Assembly (NCBI GenBank): GCA_020638735.1
Contig: JACKHZ010000009.1
Span: forward strand, 752,615 to 816,614
Direction of reading: 5' to 3'
Origin: Planctomycetota bacterium
GTDB taxonomy: Bacteria; Planctomycetota; UBA1135; UBA2386
DNA length: 64,000 bases
The notes beneath the pieces were generated by a model, which worked only from the letters and a program-made list of their open reading frames with translations, made no database searches and was not told the DNA's origin. Below, one piece after another: positions 55,925-64,000 of the stretch (position 1 is its first letter; every line of letters starts with the position of its first letter). Both the position numbers and the translations under genes were made by a program.

Positions 55925-55945
55925 GCAGCGCGCGGGCCGCGCTGC
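55925..55945. terminator. Perfect 8-bp hairpin after the RdgC operon
   Basis: GCAGCGCG (55925-55932) pairs perfectly with CGCGCTGC (55938-55945) around CGGGC, 21 bases after the stop at 55903 and before the convergent 56043 gene. It could serve both. No T-run. Confidence 0.5.
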
Positions 55946-56042
55946 GCGCCTCGGGCGGCCTGGCGCACGACGACGATCGGCGACGCCGACGCCGCGCCAG
56001 GGTCTTCGAGCACCTGCGGGCTGCGCGCCCATCGATCGGCGT

Positions 56043-56690
56043 TCAACGGTCGGCCTCGGTCCGCTCCGGGAGGAACTGCATCGCCTCGCGGTGCAGGAAC
56101 GCCAACAACGACGCCGCGTCGCGGAAGCCGGGGCCGCCGTCGCCGCCGATCGGCACGATCGGCGGGATCGCCGCGGGGCCGAGCTCCTCGCTGCGCTCCA
56201 ACGCGGTCTGCCGCGCGCGATCGGCGGCGCGCCAGGTCCCGTGGTGCGCGTAGCGCCACTGCAGGCCTTCCCCGTGCTGCGACACCAACCGCCACTCGAG
56301 GTCCCAGCGCGCATGTTGCAGGCCGTTGCCGTCGCCGTCGGCGTCGAAGGTGCGCACCCACAGCTCGAGCACCGCGTCGGCGTGCAGCGTCGCCGCCGCG
56401 GCGGCGCTCGGCTCGACGGGATCGAGGCCGGCGTCCACCAGCATCGTGCGCACCACGCGCGGCGCGACGACGCCGTATCCGCGGCGCCGCAGCTCGGTGC
56501 CGAGCCCGGCGAACCAGTCGACGTGGCCTTCTCCGGACGCGCCGAACGCGTGCGGCCAGACCGCCACCAACGCCGGCGTGGCGCCGCGCAGCGGGAGCGG
56601 CTCCGGTCCGCCGAAGTGACACGCGGCGCCGCCGACGCAGACCAGGGCCATGACGGTCGACGACGACAGGGGACGCGGGCGCGCACGCAC
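56043..56690 (-). CDS. Lipoprotein, DUF799/GNA1162-like
   Basis: 215 residues. GTG 56690 is preferred over ATG 56651 because it gives a complete lipoprotein leader: basic start, hydrophobic SSSTVMALVCVGGAAC and lipobox GAAC. The body contains WFAGLGTELRRRGYGVVAPRVV, LHADAVLELWVRTFDADGDG and WRLVSQHGEGLQWRY, the order of strands and helices seen in DUF799/GNA1162-type lipoproteins (a strand, RGYxVxxP, ADAVLxxxV, LVD.KxGExxW). That similarity is from memory and moderate. It is divergent from the metal-efflux operon; any link is only positional. Confidence 0.68.
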   Translation of the reverse strand: MRARPRPLSSSTVMALVCVGGAACHFGGPEPLPLRGATPALVAVWPHAFGASGEGHVDWFAGLGTELRRRGYGVVAPRVVRTMLVDAGLDPVEPSAAAAATLHADAVLELWVRTFDADGDGNGLQHARWDLEWRLVSQHGEGLQWRYAHHGTWRAADRARQTALERSEELGPAAIPPIVPIGGDGGPGFRDAASLLAFLHREAMQFLPERTEADR

Positions 56691-56711
56691 GCGGCCATGC
56701 TCGCATCGCGG

Positions 56712-56732
56712 CTGGGCCAGCGCGAGGCCCAG
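56712..56732. promoter_or_regulatory. Inverted repeat between the lipoprotein and metal operon
   Basis: CTGGGCC (56712-56718) and GGCCCAG (56726-56732) form a perfect 7-7-7 inverted repeat in the divergent gap. It lies close to the lipoprotein start and could be an operator. Confidence 0.3.
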
Positions 56733-56801
56733 GCCGGAGTTCCACTCCACCGCGCCGCCGCCTGCGACCGATGCAATGCTCCCGACTCCGGTGCCATCGC
56801 C

Positions 56802-56830
56802 TTGACGGCGCCGACCGCCCCCCCGACATT
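56802..56830 (+). promoter_or_regulatory. Sigma-70-like promoter of the metal-efflux operon
   Basis: TTGACG (56802-56807), a 17-base spacer and GACATT (56825-56830). The -35 matches 5 of 6 and the -10 3 of 6; the start codon at 56855 is 24 bases on. The spacer contains a run of seven C residues. Confidence 0.35.
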
Positions 56831-56854
56831 GCGTTGCCCGTGGTGACTTCCCGG

Positions 56855-57325
56855 ATGCCTGCGAACCTGGCCGCGCTGATCGTCGGCCTGGCGCTGCTGC
56901 TCGCCGCCGCGAGCCGGCAGCTGGTGCACTGCACCAGCGGCGACGGTTCGACGCGCCTCGAGCTGCAACGCGACGCGCTCGGATGCCACGGGCCGAACGG
57001 CTGCGACCACGATCACGACGCCCCGACGGCGCCGCGCTGTTGCGGCCACGATCACGAACTCGAAGCCGGTCGTGACCCCGCCCCCGGCGAGCCGACCGCC
57101 GACTGCGGCAGCACGTGCCAGCACGTCCCGCTGACCATCGATCTCGCCAACGGGCCGCGCGTCGAGCTGCCGACACCGCCACCGCCCGCCGCGACGCCGC
57201 CGCCACCGCCGCTCCTGCTCGGGTCCTGCGCACCTCGCGCCGCACACAGCGCGCCGCCGACCACCGGCCCGCCGCGCCCGCCGGGCTGGCTGGTGCACCG
57301 CGCCGCCGTCGTCCTGCAGCTGTAG
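56855..57325 (+). CDS. Small exported His/Cys-rich protein leading a metal-efflux operon
   Basis: 156 residues. ATG 56855 opens a hydrophobic helix (AALIVGLALLLAAASRQL). Then come clustered metal-binding residues: CHGPNGCDHDHD, PRCCGHDHE and CGSTCQH. The C-terminal third is Pro-rich and of low complexity. This arrangement fits a periplasmic metal buffer or sensor acting with the downstream efflux system. The preferred metal cannot be told; mixed Cys/His suggests copper, zinc or cadmium. The gap to the outer-membrane gene holds a hairpin. Confidence 0.68.
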   Translation: MPANLAALIVGLALLLAAASRQLVHCTSGDGSTRLELQRDALGCHGPNGCDHDHDAPTAPRCCGHDHELEAGRDPAPGEPTADCGSTCQHVPLTIDLANGPRVELPTPPPPAATPPPPPLLLGSCAPRAAHSAPPTTGPPRPPGWLVHRAAVVLQL

Positions 57326-57364
57326 TCGATCGTTCGTCCGGGCGCGCTCGCGCGCGTCCCCGCC

Positions 57365-57385
57365 GGACCGCGTACCGCGCGGTCC
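57365..57385 (+). terminator. Hairpin inside the metal operon, after the leader gene
   Basis: GGACCGCG (57365-57372) pairs perfectly with CGCGGTCC (57378-57385) around TACCG, 25 bases before the TolC-type start. Being inside an operon, it may limit readthrough or mark a processing site, so the leader gene could be expressed more than the pump. Confidence 0.4.
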
Positions 57386-57410
57386 ACCACCCCGTGGCGC
57401 CGAACGACCG

Positions 57411-58748
57411 ATGCAATCCGTCCATTCCACCCCCCGCATGCTGCCGTGCGTGCTGCTGCTCGCCGCAGCATGCCAGAGCTACGAGCCCGCGCCGGTCGAC
57501 CTCGCCGCGCACGAGCTGTCGTTCCTGCGCCGTGAGCCACCGCGCGCCGCGTCAGGCGCGCTGACCCGCCGCAGCGCGCGGGCGACGGCGCGGCTGTTCC
57601 ACCCCGACGCACGGCTGGCCCGGCGCGACACCGGTGTCGCCACCGCGCTGCGCGACTTCGCCGGCCTGCTGCCCGACCCGCAGCTGTCGGTGACGCCGCA
57701 GTACGTGCTGGAGCAGGTCGCGCACCGCTGGGTCGTGCAGTCGCAGCTCGGCGTGACGCTGCCGATCAACGGCCGGCTCGGCGCCGCGCGCACGCTCGCC
57801 GAACGCGAGCGCGCCGAGGCGATCGCGACCGCGTGGACCACCGAACAGCGCGTCGCCAACGAGCTCGACCGGGCCTGGATCGAGTGGACCGCCGCGACCC
57901 GTCGCGTGCTGCTGCTCGACGCGGTCTGCGACGACCTGACCGAGCTGCAGCGCATCGCCGACCGCCTGGTCGCCGCCGACAGCCTGACCCGCCCGGCGGC
58001 GCGGGTGTTCGCGCTCGAACGGCGCAACAAGGAGATCGCGCGCGAACGCGCCGCCGCCGCCGTCGCCGCCGCCGCGCTGCACGTCAAGCAGCGGCTCGGG
58101 CTGCACCCCGACGCGCCGGTCGCGCTCGCGCCGGAGCTGGACGTCGAGCCGTTCCTCGCCGACGCCGACGCCCGCCGCGACGCCGTGCACGACAGCCCGC
58201 AGCTGCTGCGGCTGCGCCTCGCCCACCGCAGCGCCGAGGCCGACCTCGACCTGCAGGTGCGCATGCAGTGGCCGGACCTGCAGCTGTGGCCCGGCCACCA
58301 GCAGGAGGACGGCGCGCAGCGTGCGCAGCTCGGCTTCCAGTTCAACCTGCCGATCTTCAACGCCAACGCCCAGGCGATCGCCGAGGCGCGCGCCGTTCGC
58401 GAACGCACAGCCGAGGCGCTGCGCTGCGGCCTCGAGGCGCTGTTGCAGGCGCTGGCGATCGCCGAGATCGACTTCGCCGCGTCGACGCGCCAGGCGCGTC
58501 GCTTCGCCGAGCTCCGCGAGCTCGCCGAGCAGCAGGTGCGCGACGGCGAGCTGCTGGCCAAGGCCGGCCAGTTCGACCCGATGCTGTTGCTCGACGCGCT
58601 GCTGCGCCTCTACGGCGTGAAGCTGCAGGAGCTCGACGCGCGCGAAGCCGCCGCCCACGCCGCCGTGACCATCAACGACCTGCTGGCGGCGCCCGACGCG
58701 GCGCCGCTGCGGTTCGACGCCGAGGCCCCGCGAGGAGACGACCGATGA
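57411..58748 (+). CDS. TolC/CusC-family outer-membrane efflux lipoprotein
   Basis: 445 residues. The leader MLPCVLLLAAACQS ends in a lipobox. The body is two repeats of long helical hairpins with strands, as in outer-membrane factors: PDPQLSVTPQYVLEQ, LGVTLPINGRLGAART, then the second half LGFQFNLPIFNANAQAIAEARA. The helical stretches are Ala/Arg/Glu/Leu rich. It supplies the outer-membrane duct for the adaptor and RND pump downstream, with which it is coupled by an ATGA overlap at 58745. Start 57411 gives a 21-residue leader. Confidence 0.88.
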   Translation: MQSVHSTPRMLPCVLLLAAACQSYEPAPVDLAAHELSFLRREPPRAASGALTRRSARATARLFHPDARLARRDTGVATALRDFAGLLPDPQLSVTPQYVLEQVAHRWVVQSQLGVTLPINGRLGAARTLAERERAEAIATAWTTEQRVANELDRAWIEWTAATRRVLLLDAVCDDLTELQRIADRLVAADSLTRPAARVFALERRNKEIARERAAAAVAAAALHVKQRLGLHPDAPVALAPELDVEPFLADADARRDAVHDSPQLLRLRLAHRSAEADLDLQVRMQWPDLQLWPGHQQEDGAQRAQLGFQFNLPIFNANAQAIAEARAVRERTAEALRCGLEALLQALAIAEIDFAASTRQARRFAELRELAEQQVRDGELLAKAGQFDPMLLLDALLRLYGVKLQELDAREAAAHAAVTINDLLAAPDAAPLRFDAEAPRGDDR

Positions 58749-60157
58749 AGACCCTGCCGCCCCCCTGCCGCGCCCTCGCCGTCGCCGCCCTGCTGCTCGC
58801 CAGCTGCGGCGGCGCCGCCGCCGATCCGCACGACGACCACCAGGACACGCCGCCGAAGACCAACCGCATCGACGTGCCCGAGCTGGTCCGCCAGAACCTC
58901 GGCATCACCTTCGCCAAGGTCGAACGCCGCCGCGTCGTCGCCACGCTGCGGCTGCCGGCGCAGATCGAGCTGCTGCCGGCGGCGACCTGGAGCTACCACG
59001 CGCCGCTGACCGGCCGCGTGACCTTCGCCGTCGACCCGCTGCAGGCGGTGAAGACCGGCGACCTGCTCTACTCGCTCGACTCGCCGGCGTGGCGCGCGCG
59101 CCAGCGCGAGCTCGGCGCCGCCGGCAGCGCGATCGAGATCACCGGCGAACGGCTGCGCGCGACCCGCGAGGTGCTCGCCGCCTGCGAAGAGCACGAACAG
59201 AGCCTGCGCGAGGCGCACGCGACGACCACGCGCTACGTCCAAGACCTCGAGCAGGCGCAGCGCGACGTCGGCGGCCAGGGGCAGAAGCTCGCCGCCGCGC
59301 GCGTCGACCTGGCGCAGCTCGGCGCGCAGCTGGCCGAGGCCTCGGAGAAGCACACCGAGACCGAGGCGCGCATCGTCGAGCTGACCGCCGAGCAACGGGT
59401 GCAGCAGCAGCAGCTGCAGCTGCTGCTCGCCGGCGCCGCGGCGACGCTCGGCGTCGAACCGCGCGCGCTCGCCGAGACCACGGCCGACGGGCCGCGGTGG
59501 AGCCAGCTGACCAACGTCGAGGTGCGCGCCACCGCCGACGGCGTCGTCGAGCACATCGCCGCCGCCAACGGCGTGCTGCTCGAAGAGCACGCGCCGGTGT
59601 TGACCGTCGTCGATCCGCGCCGGGTACGCTGCCGCGCGCGCGCGCTGCAGAGCGATCTGCCGCGGCTGCGCGACGGCCTGCAGACGACGATCGTTCCGGC
59701 CGGCGTCGCCGACGGCGCGACCGCGGTGCCAGGCGCCCTGCAGCTCGGCACCACCGGCGACCCGCGCTCGCGCACCATCGACCTGTTCGTCACGCCGGCG
59801 CCGGACGCGGTCGCCGCCGCGACCTTCGTGCGCCCCGGCGTCGCGGTGTTCGTCGAGATCGTCACCGCCGGCGGCGAACGGCCGGAGCTCGCGATCCCGA
59901 GCGGCTGCGTGCTGCCCGACGGGCTCGACCGGGTGTTCTTCCGCCGCGACCCCGGCGACCCCGACAAGGTGATCCGTGTCGTCGCCGACCTCGGTCGCGA
60001 CGACGGCCGCTGGGTCGAGGTCAAGAGCGGCGTCACCGACGGCGACGAAGTGGTCGCCGCCGGCGCCTTCGAGCTGGTGCTGGCGAGCTCCGCCGGCGCC
60101 AGCAAGGCCGGCCACTTCCACGCCGACGGCACCTTCCACCAAGAGGACCACGAGTAG
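58745..60157 (+). CDS. Periplasmic adaptor of heavy-metal RND efflux (CzcB/CusB-like)
   Basis: 470 residues. The lipoprotein leader ends in a lipobox (LLLASCGG) followed by a His/Asp patch (DPHDDHQD). The order is lipoyl and barrel elements (TGRVTFAVDPLQAVKTGDLLYSLDSP region), a coiled-coil hairpin (about 120-225), DGVVEHIAAANGVLLEEHAP, FVRPGVAVFVEI and VKSGVTDGDEVVAAG. The C-terminal tail GHFHADGTFHQEDHE is metal-binding, typical of this family. It links the TolC-type protein and the RND pump. The TAG stop overlaps the pump's GTG start by one base. Confidence 0.9.
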   Translation: MKTLPPPCRALAVAALLLASCGGAAADPHDDHQDTPPKTNRIDVPELVRQNLGITFAKVERRRVVATLRLPAQIELLPAATWSYHAPLTGRVTFAVDPLQAVKTGDLLYSLDSPAWRARQRELGAAGSAIEITGERLRATREVLAACEEHEQSLREAHATTTRYVQDLEQAQRDVGGQGQKLAAARVDLAQLGAQLAEASEKHTETEARIVELTAEQRVQQQQLQLLLAGAAATLGVEPRALAETTADGPRWSQLTNVEVRATADGVVEHIAAANGVLLEEHAPVLTVVDPRRVRCRARALQSDLPRLRDGLQTTIVPAGVADGATAVPGALQLGTTGDPRSRTIDLFVTPAPDAVAAATFVRPGVAVFVEIVTAGGERPELAIPSGCVLPDGLDRVFFRRDPGDPDKVIRVVADLGRDDGRWVEVKSGVTDGDEVVAAGAFELVLASSAGASKAGHFHADGTFHQEDHE

Positions 60158-63100
60158 TGTTCCGCAGCCTGATCGCGTTCTCGCTGCAGCGACCGTTCGT
60201 GGTCGTGGTGCTGGCGCTGCTGGTGGTCGGCGGCGGCGCGTGGCTCGCGCCGCGCATGCCGGTCGACGTGTTCCCCGAGCTCAACGCGCCGACCGTCGTC
60301 ATCCTGACCGAGAGCCCCGGCCTCGCCGCCGACGAGGTCGAGCAATACGTCACGCTGCCGCTCGAGACCTCGGTGCGCGGCCTGCCGGCGGTGCGCCGCG
60401 TGCGCAGCGCCAGCGCCATCGGCCTGTCGCTGCTGTGGGTCGAGTTCGACTGGGGCGAGGACATCTACCGCGCCCGCACGCTGGTCGCCGAGAAGCTCGC
60501 CGCCGCGCGCGAACTGCTGCCGGCGGACGCCGACGCGCAGATCACGCCGATCACGTCGATCACCGGCGAGATCATGCTGCTGTCGGTGTCGTCGCCCGAC
60601 CGGAGCCGCACGCCGATGGAGCTGCGCACCTACGCCGAGTTCGAGCTGCGCAACCAGCTGATGGCGGTGCCCGGCATCGCCCAGGTGGTCGCGATCGGCG
60701 GCGAACTCGCCGAATACCAGGTGCTGGTGCGGCAGCAGGACCTGCAGACCTACGACCTCTCGCTCGACGACGTGGTGACGGCGGCGCGCAGCGCGCACAC
60801 CACCGCCGGCGCCGGCTACCTGACCGACGCCTTTGGGCTCGAGCTGCCGGTGCGCCAGTCCGGCCGCGTCACCTCGGTGCAGGACATCCGCGACACGGTG
60901 ATCCGCCGCGACGGCGCGCATCCGGTCACGATCGGCCACGTCGCCGAGGTGCAGCTCGGCGCGACCCCGCCGCGCGGCACCGCCACCGAAGCGGCGCAGC
61001 GCGCGGTCGTGCTGTCGGTGCAGAAGTCGCCGGGCACCAACACGCTGCAGCTGACCGCGGCGATCGACGCGCAGCTCGAGCAGCTGCGCAGCACGCTGCC
61101 GAGCGGCGTCGTGCTCAACCCGCACGTCGTGCGGCAGTCGGACTTCATCGAGCGCTCGCTCGACAACCTGCTGGCGGTGCTGCGCGACGCGGCGATCTTC
61201 GTCGCCGTGATCCTGGTGCTGTTCCTGCTCGACTTCCGCACCACGCTGATCACGCTGACGGCGCTGCCGCTGAGCCTCGGCGTCGCCTTCCTGGTGCTGT
61301 GGGCCGCCGGTCTGACCATCAACGTGATGACCCTCGGCGGCCTCGCGGTGGCGATCGGCGAGCTGGTCGACGACGCGATCATCGACGTCGAGAACGTCTT
61401 CCGCCGCCTGCGCGAGAACGCCGCGCTGCCCGCCGCCGAGCGCCGCAGCGTCGTGCAGGTGGTGTTCGCCGCCAGCAACGAGATCCGCAGCTCGGTGGTG
61501 TTCGCCACCGTCATCATCTGCATGGTGTTCGTGCCGCTGCTGTTCCTGCAGGGGCTCGAAGGGCGCTTCTTCCGCCCGCTCGGCATCTCCTACATCGTCG
61601 CCACGCTGGCCTCGCTGGTCACCGCGTTGACGGTGACGCCGATGCTGTGTCGCGCGCTGCTCGGCCGCGTCACCGGCGGCGACACGAAGCACGGCCACGA
61701 CGGCTTCCTGGTGCGCTGGCTGAAGGCCCGCTACCGACCGACGCTGGAGCTGGTCATGCGGCGCGGCCGCGTGGTGCTGGCCGGCTCGGCGCTGGCGACC
61801 GTGCTGAGCCTCGGCATCGCCTCGACCTTCGGCTCGAGCTTCCTGCCGGAGTTCCACGAAGGCACCTTCACGGTGTTCGTCATGGCCCCGCCCGGCACCT
61901 CGCTGATCGAGAGCGACCGGCTGGCCAGCGGCATCGAGCGGCAGCTCTGCGCGGTCGAAGGCGTGCGTTCGGTGGTGCGCCGCACCGGCCGCGCCGAACG
62001 CGACGAACACGCCGAGCCGGTCAGCAGCTCGGAGATCGAGGTCTCGGTGCTGCCCGACCGTGACAAGCGCGCCGTGCGCGCGGCGATCGACAAGGTGCTG
62101 GCCAGCGTGCCGGGCGTCGTCACCAGCGTCGGCCAGCCGATCGAGCACCGCCTGTCGCACGTGCTGTCCGGCACGCCGGCGGCGATCGCGGTGGTCGCGC
62201 ACGGCGACGACCTCGCCGTGCTGCGCCGCGTCGCCAAGCAGCTCGAAGGCGCCCTGCGCGGCGTTCCCGGCACGCGCGACGTCACCGCCAACCGCGAAGT
62301 GATGATCACCTCGCTGCCGATCCGCTACCGCCCGGCGGCGCTGTCGGCCGCCGGCCTGTCGCCGCGCGCCGCCGCCGAGCAGGTGCAGACGGCGCTGGCC
62401 GGCACCGAGGTCACGGAGGTCCAGGACGGGCTGCGGCGCATCGCGCTGGTGGTGCGCCTGCACCCCGACGAACGCCGCGACCTCGCCGCCGTCGGCGACC
62501 TGGTGCTGCGCGGCATGGACGGCGCGCTGGTGCGGCTCGAGGACGTCGCCGACGTCGGCCTCGAGCGCTCCTCCAACCTGATCGCCCGCGAGAACGGCCG
62601 CCGCAAGGCCGTCGTCTCGTGCAACGTCGCCGACGGCTACAACCTCGGCCAGGTCGCCGCGGCGGTGCGCGCCGTCGCCGAACCGATCGTCACCGCCGCC
62701 GGCTGTCAGCTGAACGTCGGCGGCCAGTTCGAGGCGCAGCAGTCGGCCAGCCGCACGATCCTGTGGATGGGCGCCCTGGTGGTGCTGGTGATGCTGATGC
62801 TGATCCACACCGCGCTCGGCTCGCTGCGCGCGGCGCTGCTGGTGATGGTCAACCTGCCGCTGTCGCTGATCGGCGGCATCGCCGCGATCTACCTGACCGA
62901 GTCGCCGTCGCTGATCGGCAACACGCTGGCGCTGTTCGGCCTCGGCGGCGACCGCTACCAGGCGCCGGTGATCTCGATCGCCAGCATGGTCGGCTTCATC
63001 ACGCTGTTCGGCATCGCGGTGCGCAACGGCATCCTGCTGGTGCGCCGCTACCTCGACCTGCTCGAACAGGGCACGCCGCTCGGCGACGCGATCGTCGCCG

Positions 63101-63342
63101 GCTCGATGGACCGCCTGGTGCCGATCCTGATGACCGCGCTGACCGCCGCGCTCGGCCTGCTGCCGATCGTGTTCGCCGCGGGCGAGCCGGGCAGCGAGAT
63201 CCTGGCGCCGCTGTCGGTGGTCGTGCTCGGCGGCCTGTTGTCGTCTACCTTCCTCAACCTGGTCGTCGTTCCGGCCGGGTTCTTCCTGTTGTTCCGCGGC
63301 CATGTGCCGTCCCCCTCCTCGCTGTCCGAGGTCCTCGAATGA
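60157..63342 (+). CDS. Heavy-metal RND efflux pump (CusA/CzcA family)
   Basis: 1061 residues with the full RND plan: helix near the N-terminus, large periplasmic loop (about 40-330), a block of helices (about 338-530), second loop (about 560-860), and final helices (about 865-1050). Diagnostic pieces are PVDVFPELNAPTVVI, GLSLLWVEFDW, and TM4 with AIGELVDDAIIDVEN (about 398), where two acidic residues (the DD pair) and a Glu relay protons. This TM4 motif differs from the classic copper (MVDAAIVMIEN) and zinc/cobalt (DFGxxVDGAVVxxEN) versions, so the metal cannot be named. A His-bearing loop, GDTKHGHDGF, is at about 507. The start is GTG 60157. It is coupled to the next gene by ATGA. Confidence 0.94.
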   Translation: MFRSLIAFSLQRPFVVVVLALLVVGGGAWLAPRMPVDVFPELNAPTVVILTESPGLAADEVEQYVTLPLETSVRGLPAVRRVRSASAIGLSLLWVEFDWGEDIYRARTLVAEKLAAARELLPADADAQITPITSITGEIMLLSVSSPDRSRTPMELRTYAEFELRNQLMAVPGIAQVVAIGGELAEYQVLVRQQDLQTYDLSLDDVVTAARSAHTTAGAGYLTDAFGLELPVRQSGRVTSVQDIRDTVIRRDGAHPVTIGHVAEVQLGATPPRGTATEAAQRAVVLSVQKSPGTNTLQLTAAIDAQLEQLRSTLPSGVVLNPHVVRQSDFIERSLDNLLAVLRDAAIFVAVILVLFLLDFRTTLITLTALPLSLGVAFLVLWAAGLTINVMTLGGLAVAIGELVDDAIIDVENVFRRLRENAALPAAERRSVVQVVFAASNEIRSSVVFATVIICMVFVPLLFLQGLEGRFFRPLGISYIVATLASLVTALTVTPMLCRALLGRVTGGDTKHGHDGFLVRWLKARYRPTLELVMRRGRVVLAGSALATVLSLGIASTFGSSFLPEFHEGTFTVFVMAPPGTSLIESDRLASGIERQLCAVEGVRSVVRRTGRAERDEHAEPVSSSEIEVSVLPDRDKRAVRAAIDKVLASVPGVVTSVGQPIEHRLSHVLSGTPAAIAVVAHGDDLAVLRRVAKQLEGALRGVPGTRDVTANREVMITSLPIRYRPAALSAAGLSPRAAAEQVQTALAGTEVTEVQDGLRRIALVVRLHPDERRDLAAVGDLVLRGMDGALVRLEDVADVGLERSSNLIARENGRRKAVVSCNVADGYNLGQVAAAVRAVAEPIVTAAGCQLNVGGQFEAQQSASRTILWMGALVVLVMLMLIHTALGSLRAALLVMVNLPLSLIGGIAAIYLTESPSLIGNTLALFGLGGDRYQAPVISIASMVGFITLFGIAVRNGILLVRRYLDLLEQGTPLGDAIVAGSMDRLVPILMTALTAALGLLPIVFAAGEPGSEILAPLSVVVLGGLLSSTFLNLVVVPAGFFLLFRGHVPSPSSLSEVLE

Positions 63343-63782
63343 TGAAGAAGCTCCTTTGCACGCTGTCCTGTTCGCTCGCGCTGCTGCTGCCGGCCTGCGG
63401 TGGCCATGATCACGACCACGGCGGCGGCACCGGCGAGACCGGCAAGACGGCCGGCGGCGACGCGCACGGCGCGCGCCACGAGTGCGGCAAGCTGACCCTC
63501 GCCGGCTTCGAGTTCACCGCGGTGGTGCTCGGCGACGTCGCGCCGGGCAAGGAGGCCGTCGCCCAGGCCGAGTTCGCCGGCGACGCGCTGCCGAAGACGG
63601 TGCGCGCCTGGATCGGCGTCGAGAGCGGCGAAGGCTCGGTCAAGGAGCGCCTGGGCAAGGACGGCGCCCACGCGATGCACGCGCACTTCTCGGCGCCAAA
63701 GGACTTCGCCGCCGACAGCAAGCTGTGGTTCGAGGTCGAGCACGACGGCAAGACCGAACGCGGCGGCGTCGCCTTCCGGTGA
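63339..63782 (+). CDS. His-rich periplasmic lipoprotein ending the metal-efflux operon
   Basis: 147 residues. The leader LLCTLSCSLALLLPACGG has a lipobox (LPAC) and is followed at once by GHDHDHGGG, GDAHGARHECG and later HAMHAHF. A beta-rich domain fills the rest (FEFTAVVLGDVAPGKEAVAQAEF, in part; RAWIGVESGEG; LWFEVEH), resembling the small metal-binding domain that follows some CusB proteins. A periplasmic metal carrier feeding the pump is likely. It may start at ATG 63339 or the adjacent ATG 63342. It overlaps the pump stop. Confidence 0.8.
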   Translation: MMKKLLCTLSCSLALLLPACGGHDHDHGGGTGETGKTAGGDAHGARHECGKLTLAGFEFTAVVLGDVAPGKEAVAQAEFAGDALPKTVRAWIGVESGEGSVKERLGKDGAHAMHAHFSAPKDFAADSKLWFEVEHDGKTERGGVAFR

Positions 63783-63820
63783 GGCGCGGCGGTTGGTGGC
63801 GATGGCCGACGGCGGCCGCG

Positions 63821-63835
63821 GCGGCGTTGCGCCGC
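63821..63835 (+). terminator. Hairpin after the metal-efflux operon
   Basis: GCGGCG (63821-63826), TTG, CGCCGC (63830-63835): a perfect 6-3-6 stem-loop, 38 bases after the last operon stop. No T-run follows. Confidence 0.35.
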
Positions 63836-63857
63836 GAGGTGCGGTAGGCTCCGCGCC

Positions 63858-64000
63858 GTGAGTACACCACGCCGCGCAGACCGACCTGGGGCAACCTCAT
63901 ACCTGCTGACCGCAGCGCTGTCGGCGGCGATCGGCGGCGTGATCGGCTTCTCGATGCAATCGGGGCCGCCGCTGCCCGATCCGTCGCACGACGCCAGCCT
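63858..64000 (+). CDS. Membrane-anchored protein, 3' truncated by the window end
   Basis: 47 residues are visible, from GTG 63858. A basic head (STPRRADRPG) precedes a Gly/Ala helix (YLLTAALSAAIGGVIGFSM) and a Pro-rich stretch (SGPPLPDPSHD). The layout parallels the start of the 13101 gene (charged head, Gly/Ala helix, then a Pro/Ala stretch), so they may be paralogues. The rest lies outside the window, so the function cannot be judged. Confidence 0.55.
   Translation, partial: MSTPRRADRPGATSYLLTAALSAAIGGVIGFSMQSGPPLPDPSHDAS

Noticed and set aside
57326..57364. Alternating CG run as a repeat array
   Set aside because: Short, imperfect and easily explained by base composition.
59233..63303. 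1356-codon leftward frame opposite the RND pump
   Set aside because: Gln/Arg/His-rich shadow of a conserved pump gene.

Overview
The window is GC-rich DNA, densely packed with genes and almost certainly bacterial. It most resembles a member of the Planctomycetota. That placement is an inference. It rests on an ECF-type sigma factor overlapping a large Hanks-type kinase, exported CotH/LTD, LamG, CAP-like and VWA/HEAT proteins, many secreted proteins and lipoproteins, and a recurring C-terminal beta-rich domain I associate with planctomycete secreted proteins. I saw no rRNA, tRNA, CRISPR array, transposase or phage gene. No stretch over 300 bases lacks a gene; the largest gaps are 19739-19985, 43125-43352 and 51216-51416.

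Layout. 1-7734: a 5'-truncated peptidase-MA-like protein, a convergent class I aldolase, a large exported protein joining a degenerate peptidase-like region to a CAP domain, and a subtilisin-like protease. 7826-14027: an exported HEAT/VWA protein, a divergent SLC13-type permease with RCK domains, two tandem 172-residue membrane paralogues and a membrane-anchored unknown. 14119-21158: a block whose codon use looks less GC-biased, with a CAP-like exported protein, the sigma/kinase pair and a LamG protein. 21224-29548: an anchored unknown, the Tex RNA-binding protein, an M16 peptidase, an ankyrin lipoprotein and a HEAT-like exported protein. 29710-36545: a CotH/LTD protein, a possibly Tat-exported aminotransferase-fold protein, an enoyl-CoA hydratase overlapping an unusual methyltransferase-like gene, a membrane unknown and a VOC protein that belongs with the next gene.

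36550-44315: a multicopper oxidase, then a five-gene MacAB-like export operon (two adaptors, one ATPase, two permeases) read leftward. 44476-51215: a small membrane protein, a patatin-like phospholipase fused to a ferredoxin-like tail, and divergently a three-gene beta-oxidation operon (acyl-adenylating enzyme, thiolase, FadJ-like multifunctional protein) coupled by ATGA overlaps. 51417-55903: a lipoprotein, an alpha/beta-hydrolase lipoprotein, a parvulin/SurA-like protein and an RdgC-like protein with a coupled partner. 56043-63782: a lipoprotein divergent from a metal-efflux operon (His/Cys-rich leader protein, TolC-type outer membrane protein, periplasmic adaptor, RND pump, His-rich lipoprotein). 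A truncated membrane gene ends the window.

The strongest unexplained signals are four. Four otherwise unrelated secreted proteins share one C-terminal domain. A patatin carries an iron-sulfur tail. A permuted methyltransferase has SLPN where DPPY is expected. Several operon ends carry perfect GC-rich hairpins without a T-run. Coordinates and motifs were read by eye, and family names come from memory of the families without database searches.
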